From Acholoe squamosa (lineage: Eukaryota; Annelida; Polychaeta; Phyllodocida; Polynoidae): DNA of 64,000 bases. The position numbers and the translations under genes are program-made. Shown in pieces: positions 12,132 to 23,324 of the stretch. The stretch is from contig OX439051.1 of NCBI GenBank assembly GCA_949317995.1, positions 36,707,250 through 36,771,249 on the forward strand, in the 5' to 3' direction. Each line of letters starts with the position of its first letter. The stretch's first letter is position 1. The notes beneath the pieces were generated by a model. It was not told where the DNA came from. It searched no databases and saw only the letters and a program-made list of their open reading frames with translations.

Positions 12132-13479
12132 TGAGTTACTTCTGTAACCAGAGTCCCTTATATGCTAAATGGACCACAAAGCTGCATACTCCATCACAGT
12201 CATTCTACATCATGTATCCCAATTTGGAATTGAAATTCAATAAGAGTGAACAGCACTGTAGTGCTACCCGATTGGTTTACACATAATTTAGTGTGAACGG
12301 TAACATAGGCCATATCAGTAATGTGGCTACCAGTAGTCCTAATCACGTTCAGTGGATGCCCTGTGGGCAGCTACAGCTCACTTCTTGTTAGGGGATATAA
12401 AGCTGATCAGCACAGAATCCAATAAAGTCTACTTCTTGCACCACATGTGGCACACAAACAAACCTATTCTATACAGGAGAAATACAATGTACTTTGTCTA
12501 GGGAAATGAAGTCAAGCAGTTTAGGGCTTAGCACCAGCATATAATGAGTGTCACACAGTACTACAATAGACCCTCAATACAGTGACCCAGACAGGAATCA
12601 GAAACTGTGCAAAGACTAGATCCTGCCTGAGGATGTATGGATATCATTCTTATAGGGAGATATAGTCTGGCATGCCTAGGGTACTAATAATAGCTTATGG
12701 TCTCTATGATATAATCCAGGCAAGGTAACTGCATCTACCGGCAGGTTAGATCATAGGCTGCCATAAGCCTGTTCCAATCACCAAAAACAATTTGCCTTAC
12801 TTTCATACAAAACAGGAATCGATTGGGTACAAGCAAAGTTAAATTTTACTTGATGATGAAGGCTATTTTCTGTTTCTTTAGATATGTGTGAATCCCACCT
12901 CTGAGAATTAGTCAAGGAGACTGAGAAAAATATTTGATTGTTATTACTTTCTACCTATTTAATTCACTTCAAGGGGCACTTATTACAAAAATGTCGCTGG
13001 TTTGGACCATAGCCTATAGCTTTATTAGGAGGAGAATAACCCCAGCAATGAATGCAGGACCATCGCAGGATAGCAGTGGGAGGACTGATAGGCATAAATC
13101 TGAGGGGAGGATACCCATTGCTAAGGGCACAAATGCCATAAGCTAGAGATGGAATCAATGACTAGATATCCTGCTTAAGTCATTGGGCATGACATGAATA
13201 AAATCAATAAGAGAAGCACCTTGCAGAAAAGGTTGATTATATTGATATTGGGGTCATCAGATAAAAGAATGAAAGGTAAGCATATTCTTTATAAATAGAG
13301 TAATATATGCAAAATGGTAAGTGGAGTAAGTGAGGCATATTCTTTATTAATGAAATTACAATATCCTACGATACACTGAATGAGGTGCCCGTTAGCTTAT
13401 TCCTTACTGTCTTTATTAAACGATTAATCAATAAGAAATCAATAAATAATCAATAGAATATCAATAAAGTTGAAAAGTT

Positions 13480-13635
13480 GAAAACAAAAGTCCTCCCCCG
13501 GGACTCGAAACCTGCCATAGTGTGTGTACACACGGCGGAAAAAAAAAATTCGCCCAGACTGGGACTTGTCCCGCCTAGCTGTAGAAGCTGAGCGCAATGC
13601 GCTAACCACTAGACCACTGGGCCGCACACCTCGGC
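13480..13635 (-). mobile_element. tRNA-derived SINE-like module
   Basis: On the minus strand GGCCCAGTGGTCTAGTGGTT then AGCGC resembles a Pol III A box, and TTTCGAGTCCCGGG about 100 bases further resembles a B box. A T-rich run lies between them. The A-B spacing is larger than in a functional tRNA, so this is a SINE head or decayed tRNA-like sequence and not a tRNA gene. The parent tRNA cannot be identified. Confidence 0.45.
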
Positions 13636-13767
13636 GCCCTGCTTGGCTTGGTTTGGACACGTCCCGCAGTCGTCGCTGTTATGGAAGCAGGTGGAGGGGT
13701 AGGCGAAAATGTGGACAGCTACTAGTGGCATTCTAACCAAGCAAGCACACACCATTTGTCGTCAGTC

Positions 13768-13860
13768 CCTGTGGCACAATGCATAGGGAGTTGGATTTGG
13801 GATCTGAGACTGCAGGTTCGACCCCTACCCTGGCCATGAAAGTTTCGGGGTTTTTAACAT
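13768..13860 (+). mobile_element. tRNA-like / SINE-head module with good B box
   Basis: GTCCCTGTGGCACAATGCAT is followed 25 bases later by GGTTCGACCCC (13815-13825), close to the Pol III B box consensus GGTTCGANNCC. The 5' part fits an A box poorly. It continues into 'ccctggcc' and a T-rich tail. A tRNA cloverleaf is not convincing, so this is probably a SINE or tRNA pseudogene. Confidence 0.45.
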
Positions 13861-13915
13861 GTAACATATGACATGTTAGGACATGTGATATGTGACATGT
13901 GACATAGTACATGTA
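13860..13915. repeat. ACATGT-rich short array
   Basis: ACATGT or close variants (acatatg, acatgtt, acatgtg, gacatgt, acatgta) occur every 7-12 bases. A similar CATGT-rich array sits at 44690-44900 inside the Harbinger transposase gene. Confidence 0.6.
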
Positions 13916-13916
13916 A

Positions 13917-13980
13917 GGAGTGCTGATATCCTGGATATCAGCACTCCTAGGAGTGCCGATATCCAGGATATCAGCACTCC
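13917..13980. repeat. Two adjacent 31-bp palindromes
   Basis: 13917-13947 is GGAGTGCTGATATCC, a central T, then its exact reverse complement. After TA, 13950-13980 is the same palindrome with one base changed in its left arm and a central A. The four 15-bp arms are thus near-identical and alternate in orientation. It could form a cruciform or be a tandem protein-binding site. No function is known. Confidence 0.85.
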
Positions 13981-14471
13981 TAACACCTGCAATATTGACA
14001 GGTATCAGAATGGGAATATCCAGAAAAAGCACCCAAAATCACAGAGGTCGTGTAATAATCTCCAATATACAAACCTTGTGGCATGATATCTATGTCCTAT
14101 TTCGTTTATACCACCATCTGTCCATAATAATATTAATTTTGTACCTTATAACCCAAGATATCATGGAGAAATTCAACATTTCTAAGATCCAAGCAGTGCC
14201 ACTCGCCATATGTGAGCCAGAAAGCAGAAATGGGGATCCTGTAGGATTAAGTACCTGATTTAGCCACCAGGGGGCACCACTATGAGCTAAAGTGAGAAGA
14301 ATATGCCTAAAACGTCTATATGGATTGATGGAGAGTACAATGGTTTTGATAAAACATTCCAAATTTGGGGTGTAAAAAGAATTCATTTTTGGGCCCAAAA
14401 GGGCATATTTGTTGATTTCTGTTGCCAATAAAACATGATTTCCATTCTAAAAAATCAATGGTCCCATTTGA

Positions 14472-15016
14472 CAGGTTTTGTAAAACCCCAAAAATGATCC
14501 TGGGTGAAAAATGACCCTGCTCTGTCTGCTATGGAAAAAGCAATTTTAATTTGCTTTTTTGGGCCATTTTTCTTTATCTATCCATCATAAAACCATCATA
14601 TATGAAAAGAGCAGGATTGATAATGGTAGTCTAGAATACTAAACTACTTTTTAGCCATCTTGTTTTGCATTCTGTTTTAATTATTGCAGTGGGTATGAGG
14701 GAAATTAGCTCTCTGGGCTCACAATAATGCAAATGATAAGTTTGTATCACATTTGAGATTGATCAATCATACATCACTGGAAAGACAGATATGTATCCTA
14801 GTTAAATCTATAATAACTTTTGGATATGAATTTATATAGCAGTTGAGAAAACACAATTTGAAACTTTATCTGCTGCCCATTCATAACTGAAAGTAAGTAT
14901 AGGGGAGAGGTCACTTATCTAGGTCAACTGATAAGGCAGAGAGAGGGGGAAGGGGAGGGGTGGGGGACAGGGTCATAAATGACTCTGGGTCAAAAATGAC
15001 CCAGGGTCAAAAATGT
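14472..15016 (+). mobile_element. MITE-like interspersed repeat, copy 1
   Basis: It begins near GTAAAACCCCAAAAATGATC and ends in tandem 'gggtcaaaaatgaccca' modules. The reverse complement of 34065-34716 is a close match across its full length, including the 'gaccctgctctgtctgctatgg' and 'ggggaggggtggggga' segments. Both ends carry variants of CCTGGGTGAAAAATGACCC or its complement, so the ends are inverted repeats. It has no coding capacity. Confidence 0.7.
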
Positions 15017-15484
15017 AGCTAATTAACATAAATTATGCTAATTATAGATGTATCTCATGACCAATTAGACCCTAGAGCTTATTGAGATTCAGGATAGGGT
15101 CATACCCAGCCATATTTAGCAAGCCATTCCTCCAAAATTAACAGGAGTATCTTCTCATGCAATAAATGACTGAAAAGCTAGTGATCTGAATTTTCAATTT
15201 GACTTTTAGCATGGAGCACCTTTTCTCCTTGCCTCTTCACATGTTGTTGTCGGCCTCTTGGCTAGTGTGTCACTTTGGTGAGTGGCTTTGCACACATATT
15301 TTCCTTAGAATTCAAGGTTGGCTTGTTAATTCCTCCAGATTCTAACAAATATAGGATCCATAGATGATGCTTGCATAGGGGTTTCCTCCATACCATTCGA
15401 AATATATAGGAGAATTAAATGAAATATCAAAGCAAACCGTTTTGTGAATGTTATGGAGAAAAATCAGGATGGGAGGATCATCCC

Positions 15485-17290
15485 AGCAAATTGTCGTTAT
15501 CTGTCGCCATGATTGGTCATCAATGGTGACTCCTTTTTGAGTGATAACTCACTGAATCATCTTTCGCCACTGTGTGTCAGTCTCACATGGCATGGCGATT
15601 TATCACAACAGTCGCCAACATGATCTCACTCACAGCGTGAGTATGTGCCACCCCTTGTCATTTCAAACAAAGCATGGTGACTTATCACCATCATTGCCAA
15701 CATGGATCTAACTCACCGTGTGAGTATGTGCCACTGCCTGTCAACTCTCACTCAGAATGGCGGCTTATCACAACCATCGCCAACATGGATCTGACTCACT
15801 GTGTGATTAAGTGCCACTCCCAGTCAGTTCTCACTCAGAATGGCGACTTATCACCAACGTCGCTAATATGGATCTCACTCCCTGAGTGAGTATGCGGCAC
15901 TCCGAGTCAACTCTCACTTAGAATGGCAGCTTATCACCACCATCGCCAACATGGATCTCACTCACTCCGTCAATATGTGCCACTGTCTGTCACTCAGAAT
16001 GGCGACTTTTCACCTGCATTGCCACTTGGCTCTCACTCACTACGTGAGTTTGTGCCACTCCTAGTTAATCTTCTTTCAAAATGGCGACTTATCACCACCA
16101 TCGCTGACATGGAAGTCACTCGCTGTGTGAGTGTGTGCCACTGTTATCAACTCTCACACAAAATGGCGACTTATCACCACCATTGCCAACATTGGTCTCA
16201 CTCAATGCGTGAATTTGTATCACTCCAAGTCAATGCTCTCTGAGGATTACATCATCTGTCACTCACTCTCACTCAGAATGGCAACTTATCACCACCATTG
16301 CCAAAGTTGTTGAGACAGCACCACTGTTCAACATGTTGCCTATCTAGGAAGTGTGTGCATGAAGTATAAGTCCCATACGTATCAAATGTGTTTTGTTTCA
16401 CACTGATTTCGATGTAATACTTCAGAGTAGAATCAAACAAGATTATATAGAGAAAATATCAATTGAATTTAGATAGAGGTATCTCTAAAATGAAAGCAAC
16501 TATCCATAAACACCTTTTCTCTGGTTACAGGAAAAATACATAGGGTAATATCTACATGAACACCTTGTCTGTGGTTAGAGGGAAGATACATATGGCAATA
16601 CCTTCTCTGGTAAAACATACTTTGATCTGGCAGATGTGAGGCTGCATGATTACCAATGTCAATGATCATAAGCTTTTCATCTAACAAGGTGAGTGATCAC
16701 CAGCGTCACCATCACTGGTGAGTCTGAGTGATCACCACTCTCGCCATCCATGGTAAACCTGAGCTATGACGTGGTCCGAGTTTCATCTAGCAAGGTGAGT
16801 GATCACTCGTGTCGCCATCCCTGGTGAGTGTGGGTGATCAAGATTCTCACCATCTGTGGTGAACCTGTGCTATCACAAGGTATGCGTTTCATCTAGCGAG
16901 GTGAGTGATCACCCGAGTGACCATCCCCGTGAGCGTGAGTGATCACGATCCTTGCCATCCATGGTGAACATGCATTATGACTTGGTGCATGTCTCATCTA
17001 ACAAAGTGAGTGATCACTCATGTCACCATCCCTGGTGAGGATGAGTGATCACTCATGTCACCATTCCTGGTGAGGATGAGTGATCACTCATGTCGCCATC
17101 CCTGGTGAGAATGAGTGATCACTCATGTCGCCATCCCTGGTGAGGATGAGTGATCACCATCCTCGCCATCTGAGCTGAGGCCATTGTGATCACCATCATT
17201 GCTATTCCTGGTGCTCTTGTGCTATAGCAACGTCGTGTTCCATCTAGTGACATGTGTGAGCCACTTCACACAGGTTGACGAGGAGTCACG
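15485..17290 (+). repeat. Right arm of giant foldback structure
   Basis: It starts at 'agcaaattgtcgttatctgt', the reverse complement of the inner end of the left arm. ~88-bp units follow (15570-16310), each with 'tcagaatggcgacttatcac', 'catcgccaacatggatct' and 'cactcactgtgtgagt'. Then come a unique spacer matching 11462-11743 in reverse (16400-16690) and ~105-bp units to about 17000. A stretch at about 17005-17160 has a shorter ~35-bp period ('gatgagtgatcactcatgtc'), a local expansion absent from the left arm. The ORFs here are by-products of the repeats. Confidence 0.75.
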
Positions 17291-17303
17291 ACAATTTGCT
17301 GGG

Positions 17304-18450
17304 CCCAGCAAATTGTCGTTATCTGTCGCCATGATTGGTCATCAATGGTGACTCCTTTTTGAGTGATAACTCACTGCGTCATCTTTCGCCACTGTGTGTC
17401 AGTCTCACATGGCATGGCAATTTATCACAACAGTCACCAACATGATCTCACTCACTGTGTGAGTATGTGCCACCCCTTGTCATCCCTCACAAAGCATGGT
17501 GACTTATCACCACCATCGCCAACATGGATCTGACTCACTGTGTGATTATGTACCACTCCCTGTCAGCTCTCACTCAGAATGGCAGCTTATCACCACCATC
17601 GCCAACATGGATCTCACTCACTCCGTCAATATGTGCCACTGTCTGTCACTCAGAATGGCGGCTTATCACAAGCATCGCCAACATGGATCTGACTCACTGT
17701 GTGATTATGTACCACTCCAGTGCCACTGGCATCAACTCTCACACAAAATGGTGACTTATCACTACCATTGCCAACATTGGTCTCACTCAATGTGTGAACT
17801 TGTGTCATTCCATGTCAATGCTCTCTAAGGATTGCATCATCTGTCACTCACTCTCACTCAGAATGGCAACTTATCACCACCATTGCCAGCCTTTGTCTCA
17901 CTCAATGCGTGAATTTGTGTCACTCCAAGTCAATGCTCTCTGAGGATTGCATCATCTGTCACTCACTCTCACTCAGAATGGCAACTTATCACCACCATTG
18001 CCAAAGTTGTTGAGACAGTACCACTGTTCAACATGTAGCCTATCTAGGAAGGGTGGGCATGAAGTATAAGTCCCATACTTATCAAATGTGCTTTGTTGCA
18101 CACTGATTTCCATGTAATACTTCAGGGTTGAATCAAACAAGATTATATAGGGAAAATATCAATTGAATTTAGATAGAGGTATCTCTAAAATAAAAGCAAC
18201 TATCCATAAACACCTTTTCTCTGGTTACAGGAAAAATACATAAGGAAGTATCTACATGAACACCTTGTCTGTGGTTAGAGGGAAGATACATATGGCAATA
18301 CCTTCTCTGGCAAAACATACATTTATCTGGCAGATGATGATCATGAGGTTTTCATCTAACCAGATGAGTGATCACCAGCATCGCCATGACTGGTGAGTCT
18401 GAGTGATCACCACTCTCGCCATCCATGGTGAACCTGCGCTATAACATTTG
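17304..18450 (+). repeat. Second, tandem copy of the right arm
   Basis: It restarts with the same 'agcaaattgtcgttatctgt' boundary as 15485 and repeats the whole arm in order: ~88-bp units (17400-18020), spacer with 'aatcaaacaagattatatag' (18118-18360) and part of the ~105-bp unit. It has fewer units than the first right arm. This suggests unequal exchange or a second element inserted next to the first. Confidence 0.7.
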
Positions 18451-18769
18451 TAGGCTGCAATAGTACTATCTTAGGCCTACATGTATTTTTCACTTGATCA
18501 CAACTGGAACTCCAGCATGCATGAAAATCCACAATATGCCATTTACGTTTTCCAAATTTTCCAAACCCCCATATGATTCATACATTTTTTAAGGGGGGGG
18601 GGCAGAAATTTCCTACACACTTGCTCTTCGAAAGGGGTTGTGGGGGCAACTCAAAACCCATGGGGTGGACCTCTCTCTTTTAAAAATCCTGGATCCACCC
18701 CTGGATGTTCAAACCTTTTGACAATACCTGCATTCATCACTCATGGAAGGACCCTGGAAAAAGCTGGGA
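18451..18769. other. Unassigned stretch with a repeat-like end
   Basis: Contains 'ggggggggg' at about 18593 and 'aaaatcctggatccacccct', a type of string often seen at the ends of invertebrate interspersed repeats. No ORF and no element I can name. Confidence 0.3.
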
Positions 18770-19260
18770 TTTTAATATAACAACTGGGTTATTGATGCAA
18801 AAACCAGGTTATGTTGGTAAAAGCTGAGTAAAAGTGGCAAAAGCTGGGTTTTTCAGTCTAAAGCTGGGTTTTAGAGTTCAAAGACCAGGTTTTTGGTGCA
18901 AAAGCTGGGTAAATGCATCAAAAGCCAGGTTTTTGCAGGCAAACATGGAGTTTTTAGGGCAAAAACCAGGTTATGTGGGCAAAAGCTAAGTTAAAGTGAC
19001 AAAGATTGAGTTTTTCATTCAGAAGCTGTTTTTTTTTAGTCTAAAGCGCTGGTTCCACAGGCATAAAATCGGTCGGAATAGTCCTAATCCGATGATTTAT
19101 AATATATTAAAAGTATAGAAAAAAATCGGTCGGATTAGTGCTCATCCGACCGATTTACTCCTATGGAACCAGCACTTCAAGCTGGGTTTTAGAGTTCAAA
19201 GGGTATTTGGTGCAAAAGCTGGGTATCTGCATCAAAAACCAGATTTTGATCCAAAGACCT
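18770..19260. repeat. Minisatellite of ~20-bp AAAGCTGGGTTTTT units
   Basis: Degenerate units alternate between 'aaaagctgggtttt' and 'aaaaaccaggttttt' with variable linkers. The two forms are loosely related as complements (gctgggtt / aaccaggt), so the array could fold on itself. It is interrupted by a MITE at 19044-19177. Confidence 0.7.
19044..19177. mobile_element. MITE with ~46-bp terminal inverted repeats
   Basis: The left end GCTGGTTCCACAGGCATAAA continuing to ATCGGTCGGA matches the reverse complement of the right end, GCTGGTTCCATAGGAGTAAA continuing to ATCGGTCGGA, at roughly 80% over about 46 bp. A short AT-rich middle separates the arms. It splits a minisatellite unit: 'gtctaaagc' lies on the left and 'aagctgggtttt' on the right. 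The target duplication is not clear. Confidence 0.7.
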
Positions 19261-19474
19261 AGTTTTTGATGCAAATTCCCGTTGAAAACTACAGAGAATC
19301 CCTATACAGTGAACCTTAGGAGGGTGGAAAACTGGTTTTATAGGGGAAATTATCGTTCTTTTAAATTACAATAAACACCGTAAAATATTCAGAGTCATGA
19401 AATGGTCCTTCCTAGGATATCAGATTTATACCCCTTGGTGGTGCATATAATGCATACATATAGAGTAGAGTATC

Positions 19475-19478
<4 letters not shown>

Positions 19479-19524
<46 letters not shown>
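19479..19524. repeat. (GA)n microsatellite
   Basis: About 23 GA units with one interruption. Confidence 0.95.
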
Positions 19525-20492
19525 CGTTACCATTTCACTTGCTGGCTCCTCCATATTTTGTCTTCTCAATTTATCAGTACAGGATAGAGAATTATTCATA
19601 CCCCTGTTTCTAATTGTCTGCCAGTGCTCTTGGTCAAGTCTCACCCGGACAAGACCATCCAGAATGCGGAGGAGTTCAAGAAAAAAGGTCGCCCTTGCCA
19701 CTAACGTTATCATTATCTTGCTTCTGCAACTGATACCGCAGTGGAAGAAGATGTCACTGAGAAAAAGTTTGTGATGTAAATTTTCTTTCTTTTCAACTCA
19801 TTCCCTTGATAGATATGGTAAGATAGGGTAAGAACCATTTTGCCAGCTATAGGTGAAACAGGATGCATATCCTTGATTTTCATATTCCCTTCCATGTTAG
19901 AAGATGCATGTCTCTCTCTATGTCTAGCCCTCCTTTCTCTTTACATTGGCACATACCATTAGACTCAGCATGGCGACATATCAGGAACTGCTATGGGTTA
20001 TTAGTCTGTCCCCTTTGAATGATACATGACAGTCAGGCTGTTTTTTTAAACCCAGCAGTGAATTACCTCCAAGTCTTATCTTCACTTTAAACAAAGACTG
20101 CAAAGCTATGTTCTTGAACAGTGCTAATTTCAGATGATTTGCATCTACATGGCTGTTATATGATTATAACTGATTTTTTTTTTAAATATGTAGGCTTGCC
20201 AAATCCTCCAGCCATGTCTATAAACATTGCAGGTGCTTTACAGCTGAATGTTTTAAAAATATCTATTCAGAATTGAGTTGTGCACTGATTCTCTGCCCAG
20301 GTACAACAAACATTTTGACCTAATCTGATTGCAGCCAACCATTAATTCATTTGTGAATGTAAGAAATGTAACGAAAATGATAATCAACTACCTGGTATAT
20401 TATTTCTTCTTAATTTGCTTAAACAAGGCAAAGCCAAGTGTAATAACCCTCAGTGGGGAGGAATTCGAGTGGTCCTTTTGTTATTATCTCAA
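19525..20492. other. Unassigned non-coding stretch
   Basis: AT-rich sequence with ORFs of at most about 69 codons. No element or gene recognised. Confidence 0.35.
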
Positions 20493-22424
20493 GTTATTTT
20501 TGTCAGAAATGTTCAAAAATTCACTTATTTGGCATTAATAATCATACCATCATTAGTTATGTAACCATTTGCAATGATCTTCCTGGCAGTGTGCTAGGGG
20601 AAAGGGTTATGACACGGGGGGGGTGTGATAAGAAAGTTGGCCAAACCTATGCAGCTGATGTATTCAACGTGAGGAGTTTATTAGTTTTACGTGGAAACTT
20701 TCTTATGTAACAGTGATTTCACCTTTTTCATGTTCTTCTAACAAAAGAAATGAGAAAATTAAGGAGGAGTCATTCTTTAGGGAATAGGCTTTATCCATGT
20801 GCACTGCCAGAGGCTTGACATTCCTTATTAAAAAGTCAGACTTCAAGTATTGCCTTCATCAATCCAGTAGATTTAAGCAGTACACATCTTATCCAAACAG
20901 AAACCTCGGCTCATTGAAAAGTAATCAATGCAGATTACTTTAGGTCAAAATTCCTCATTGATGAAAGAAAGTCTTTATTTTGATCACATCATTATTTCTC
21001 CCACGAAGGGACCACACTTTATATTACTGTGACATGTCTTGTTCAATCCAGGTCATTCTGAACATAGGTACCTATACCTTTTGTGTCATCAAGCATGATG
21101 ATTTTCACCTCCACTGCTTTAACACATTATAACTATAAAGTCAGGAAGAATACCTACCCAAATCAACAATTTCTTTATTACTTTCTAGCATAAATTGACT
21201 CCCAAGGTCAGCATTGAGGACCTAAAGTAATCACATATATGATGAAAGTGGTATTCTCCCCAGTCTGTATCAAAGTGAGCACCCAAAAAAGTGATCACTA
21301 TGGATTAGTTTCTGTAGCCGTAGGTTTTCAGTGTGAAGCAAGACCAGGGTATAAACCTTATTGTCAGTGAAACACTCTAAGAGTTCTTTGTTCTGATTGG
21401 AGAAGTGCCCATTCAATTACCATCACAACATTTCACACTGATTGGTTTTGTTAACTGAACACACTCTCAAAACCTGAAAACAGCAGCCCTGAAACCCTTT
21501 AGGGCATAAATAATTGTTGAATTCAAGTCATTCAAGTATTATGATGGTCTACCATATCCACATGCAACAGCCTACAGTAAAATGAATGAGAGAAATGGAT
21601 CATCACTCAGAAATCTAACGTCGACTTTTCTCTTTCAAAAAAGACATATATGTATATAGATCTACTGGGAGAAGGGACTGTACTGCCCCCTTCAATAAAG
21701 TCTCTTTTTCCAGATCTTGTCACTTATGTTTTAATGTTGATGCAAGGTCTCATTCAGTTGACTAGTTAGCTTAAAGGCAAAAAAACGATTTAAAGGTGAA
21801 ATACATCAAAGCCTCATTTCTAAAAGGTTCCCCTGTTAAGCGAATTGCCCTGTAGACTGTGTGAATGGAGGTCTAACAGACCATAAGGTCATGTAGATAC
21901 AGGTTTTTATCCTTCTAAAACCCTATAGCACTTTGCCATGTTCTTTCCTCTACCGTTCCATTTCAAAGGTGGACAAATTGGGAGCTGTACATAACCTCAA
22001 TAAGTGGCTGCTTAGGGACAGCCAAGTGCTGGGCACTCCATTAGGATTTCTGGAATAAAGTGTCTGCACACCCAGATCCAGAGCTCAGGGATCTAATGTT
22101 TAGTGTGGTTTTGCCTGGTGAGATACACCTTAGTCAGACCCACTACTCATGAACCTTTGTATTAATTTCATGAATTTCATCTAAGTCAGAAATGTTTAAA
22201 ACTGATTTAAAAATACATAAAATGATAATTAATTACAATATTTTAAGATCATTTGGAGTGCTGTTATTGAGCATAAGAAAAATAGGAAGGTTATCTAGCG
22301 GATGAGAGATACTGAGCTCCCAGGTTAAACCTATAGGGCTTTCATATTCCACTGATTACAAGTAGAAAATAATAAAATATTAGATGTATATTACCTCTGA
22401 CAGCAAGCCTCTACCCGTCCTCTA

Positions 22425-23324
22425 CACTGCAAAAATGGTGTTTAGATCCTAAACACAATTCTAAACATATTCTTGCAACGTTTTTGTAATCACATTACTT
22501 TCCTAAACATGTTTAGCCAAACAATGTGCTTAGCTCAAGTGTTTAGAAATGTAGGTGTTTAGGTTAAAACTTTGTGTTTAGATATATGAATTTTTATGTT
22601 TAGGTGTTTATGATTTTTTTTTGTTTAGATGTTTAAATGATTTGTTTGGAGAGTTAAGGTCTGCAGACATGTATGCATTAAAAACAGAGATATATTTTGT
22701 TTGTTTTCTCATTTACTGGGGGGGACATCAGCAGGTATTTACTTGTCAAAGTCTCCAGATATGTCAGCCACAGCTATATACATGTACATGTATTAAACAC
22801 TGCCTCAGAATGAGAGACTTGAGAAAGTGCAACAGCTTGGCAGGAAGGACATTGCCTTATCTATTCCAGAATAACATCAAATAGGTGTCAGTCATGGAGC
22901 TTATTGATTATTTTATGCTTATGATGGTGGCATAAGGTGAATCTAGTCAATTTTCTAATGCCCTTTCTATTCACATGATATTCTATAAAATGAAACCATG
23001 ATAAACATGGGATTTGGGGACATTTGTCACAACAATTGATTATAACTGTGCACAGATAGTCCATTCAAAGGTAGTGCTGCTACCTGGTGTGGATTCAACA
23101 TCCAAATATCTAAACATATTGATGTTTAAATCTAAACACCTATTATTCAAAGGTCTCAACTCTAAACATCTAAACATGTTTAGTGTAAATGTTTATGTAG
23201 TTAGAATAAAAGTGTTCATTTCCTAAATGTGTAATCGATGAGACACCTAACTGACCTATATGTTTAGGTTTTAAATGTGTTTAGACCTAAACATGTTTAA
23301 AATCTAAACACCATTTTTGCAGTG
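22425..23324. mobile_element. CACTG-ended foldback element, 900 bp, flanked by TA
   Basis: The left end is TA|CACTGCAAAAATGGTGTTTA and the right end is TAAACACCATTTTTGCAGTG|TA, perfectly complementary over at least 20 bases. The interior near both ends is full of TGTTTAGA and TCTAAACA. It is absent from the matching point of copy B (about 37617-37625), so it inserted after the A/B duplication or was lost from B. It has no coding capacity, so it is non-autonomous. Confidence 0.75.

Larger units (their letters stand above)
12132..15484. other. 3.35-kb loop of the foldback structure
   Basis: Single-copy spacer between the inverted arms. It contains a SINE-like module, a tRNA-like module, a pair of 31-bp palindromes and a MITE-like repeat (listed separately). 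The rest (12132-13480 and 15020-15484) shows no ORF longer than about 70 codons and no transposase, so any mobility would have to be supplied in trans. Confidence 0.5.

Noticed and set aside
13560-13630. tRNA gene candidate on the minus strand
   Set aside because: A good A box but a B box about 100 bases away and no cloverleaf; kept only as a SINE-like module.
15674-17828. Multiple ORFs of 60-110 codons with MVTYHHHRQHGS-type repeats
   Set aside because: They are translations of the 88-bp foldback-arm repeat and recur wherever the repeat does. No independent coding evidence.
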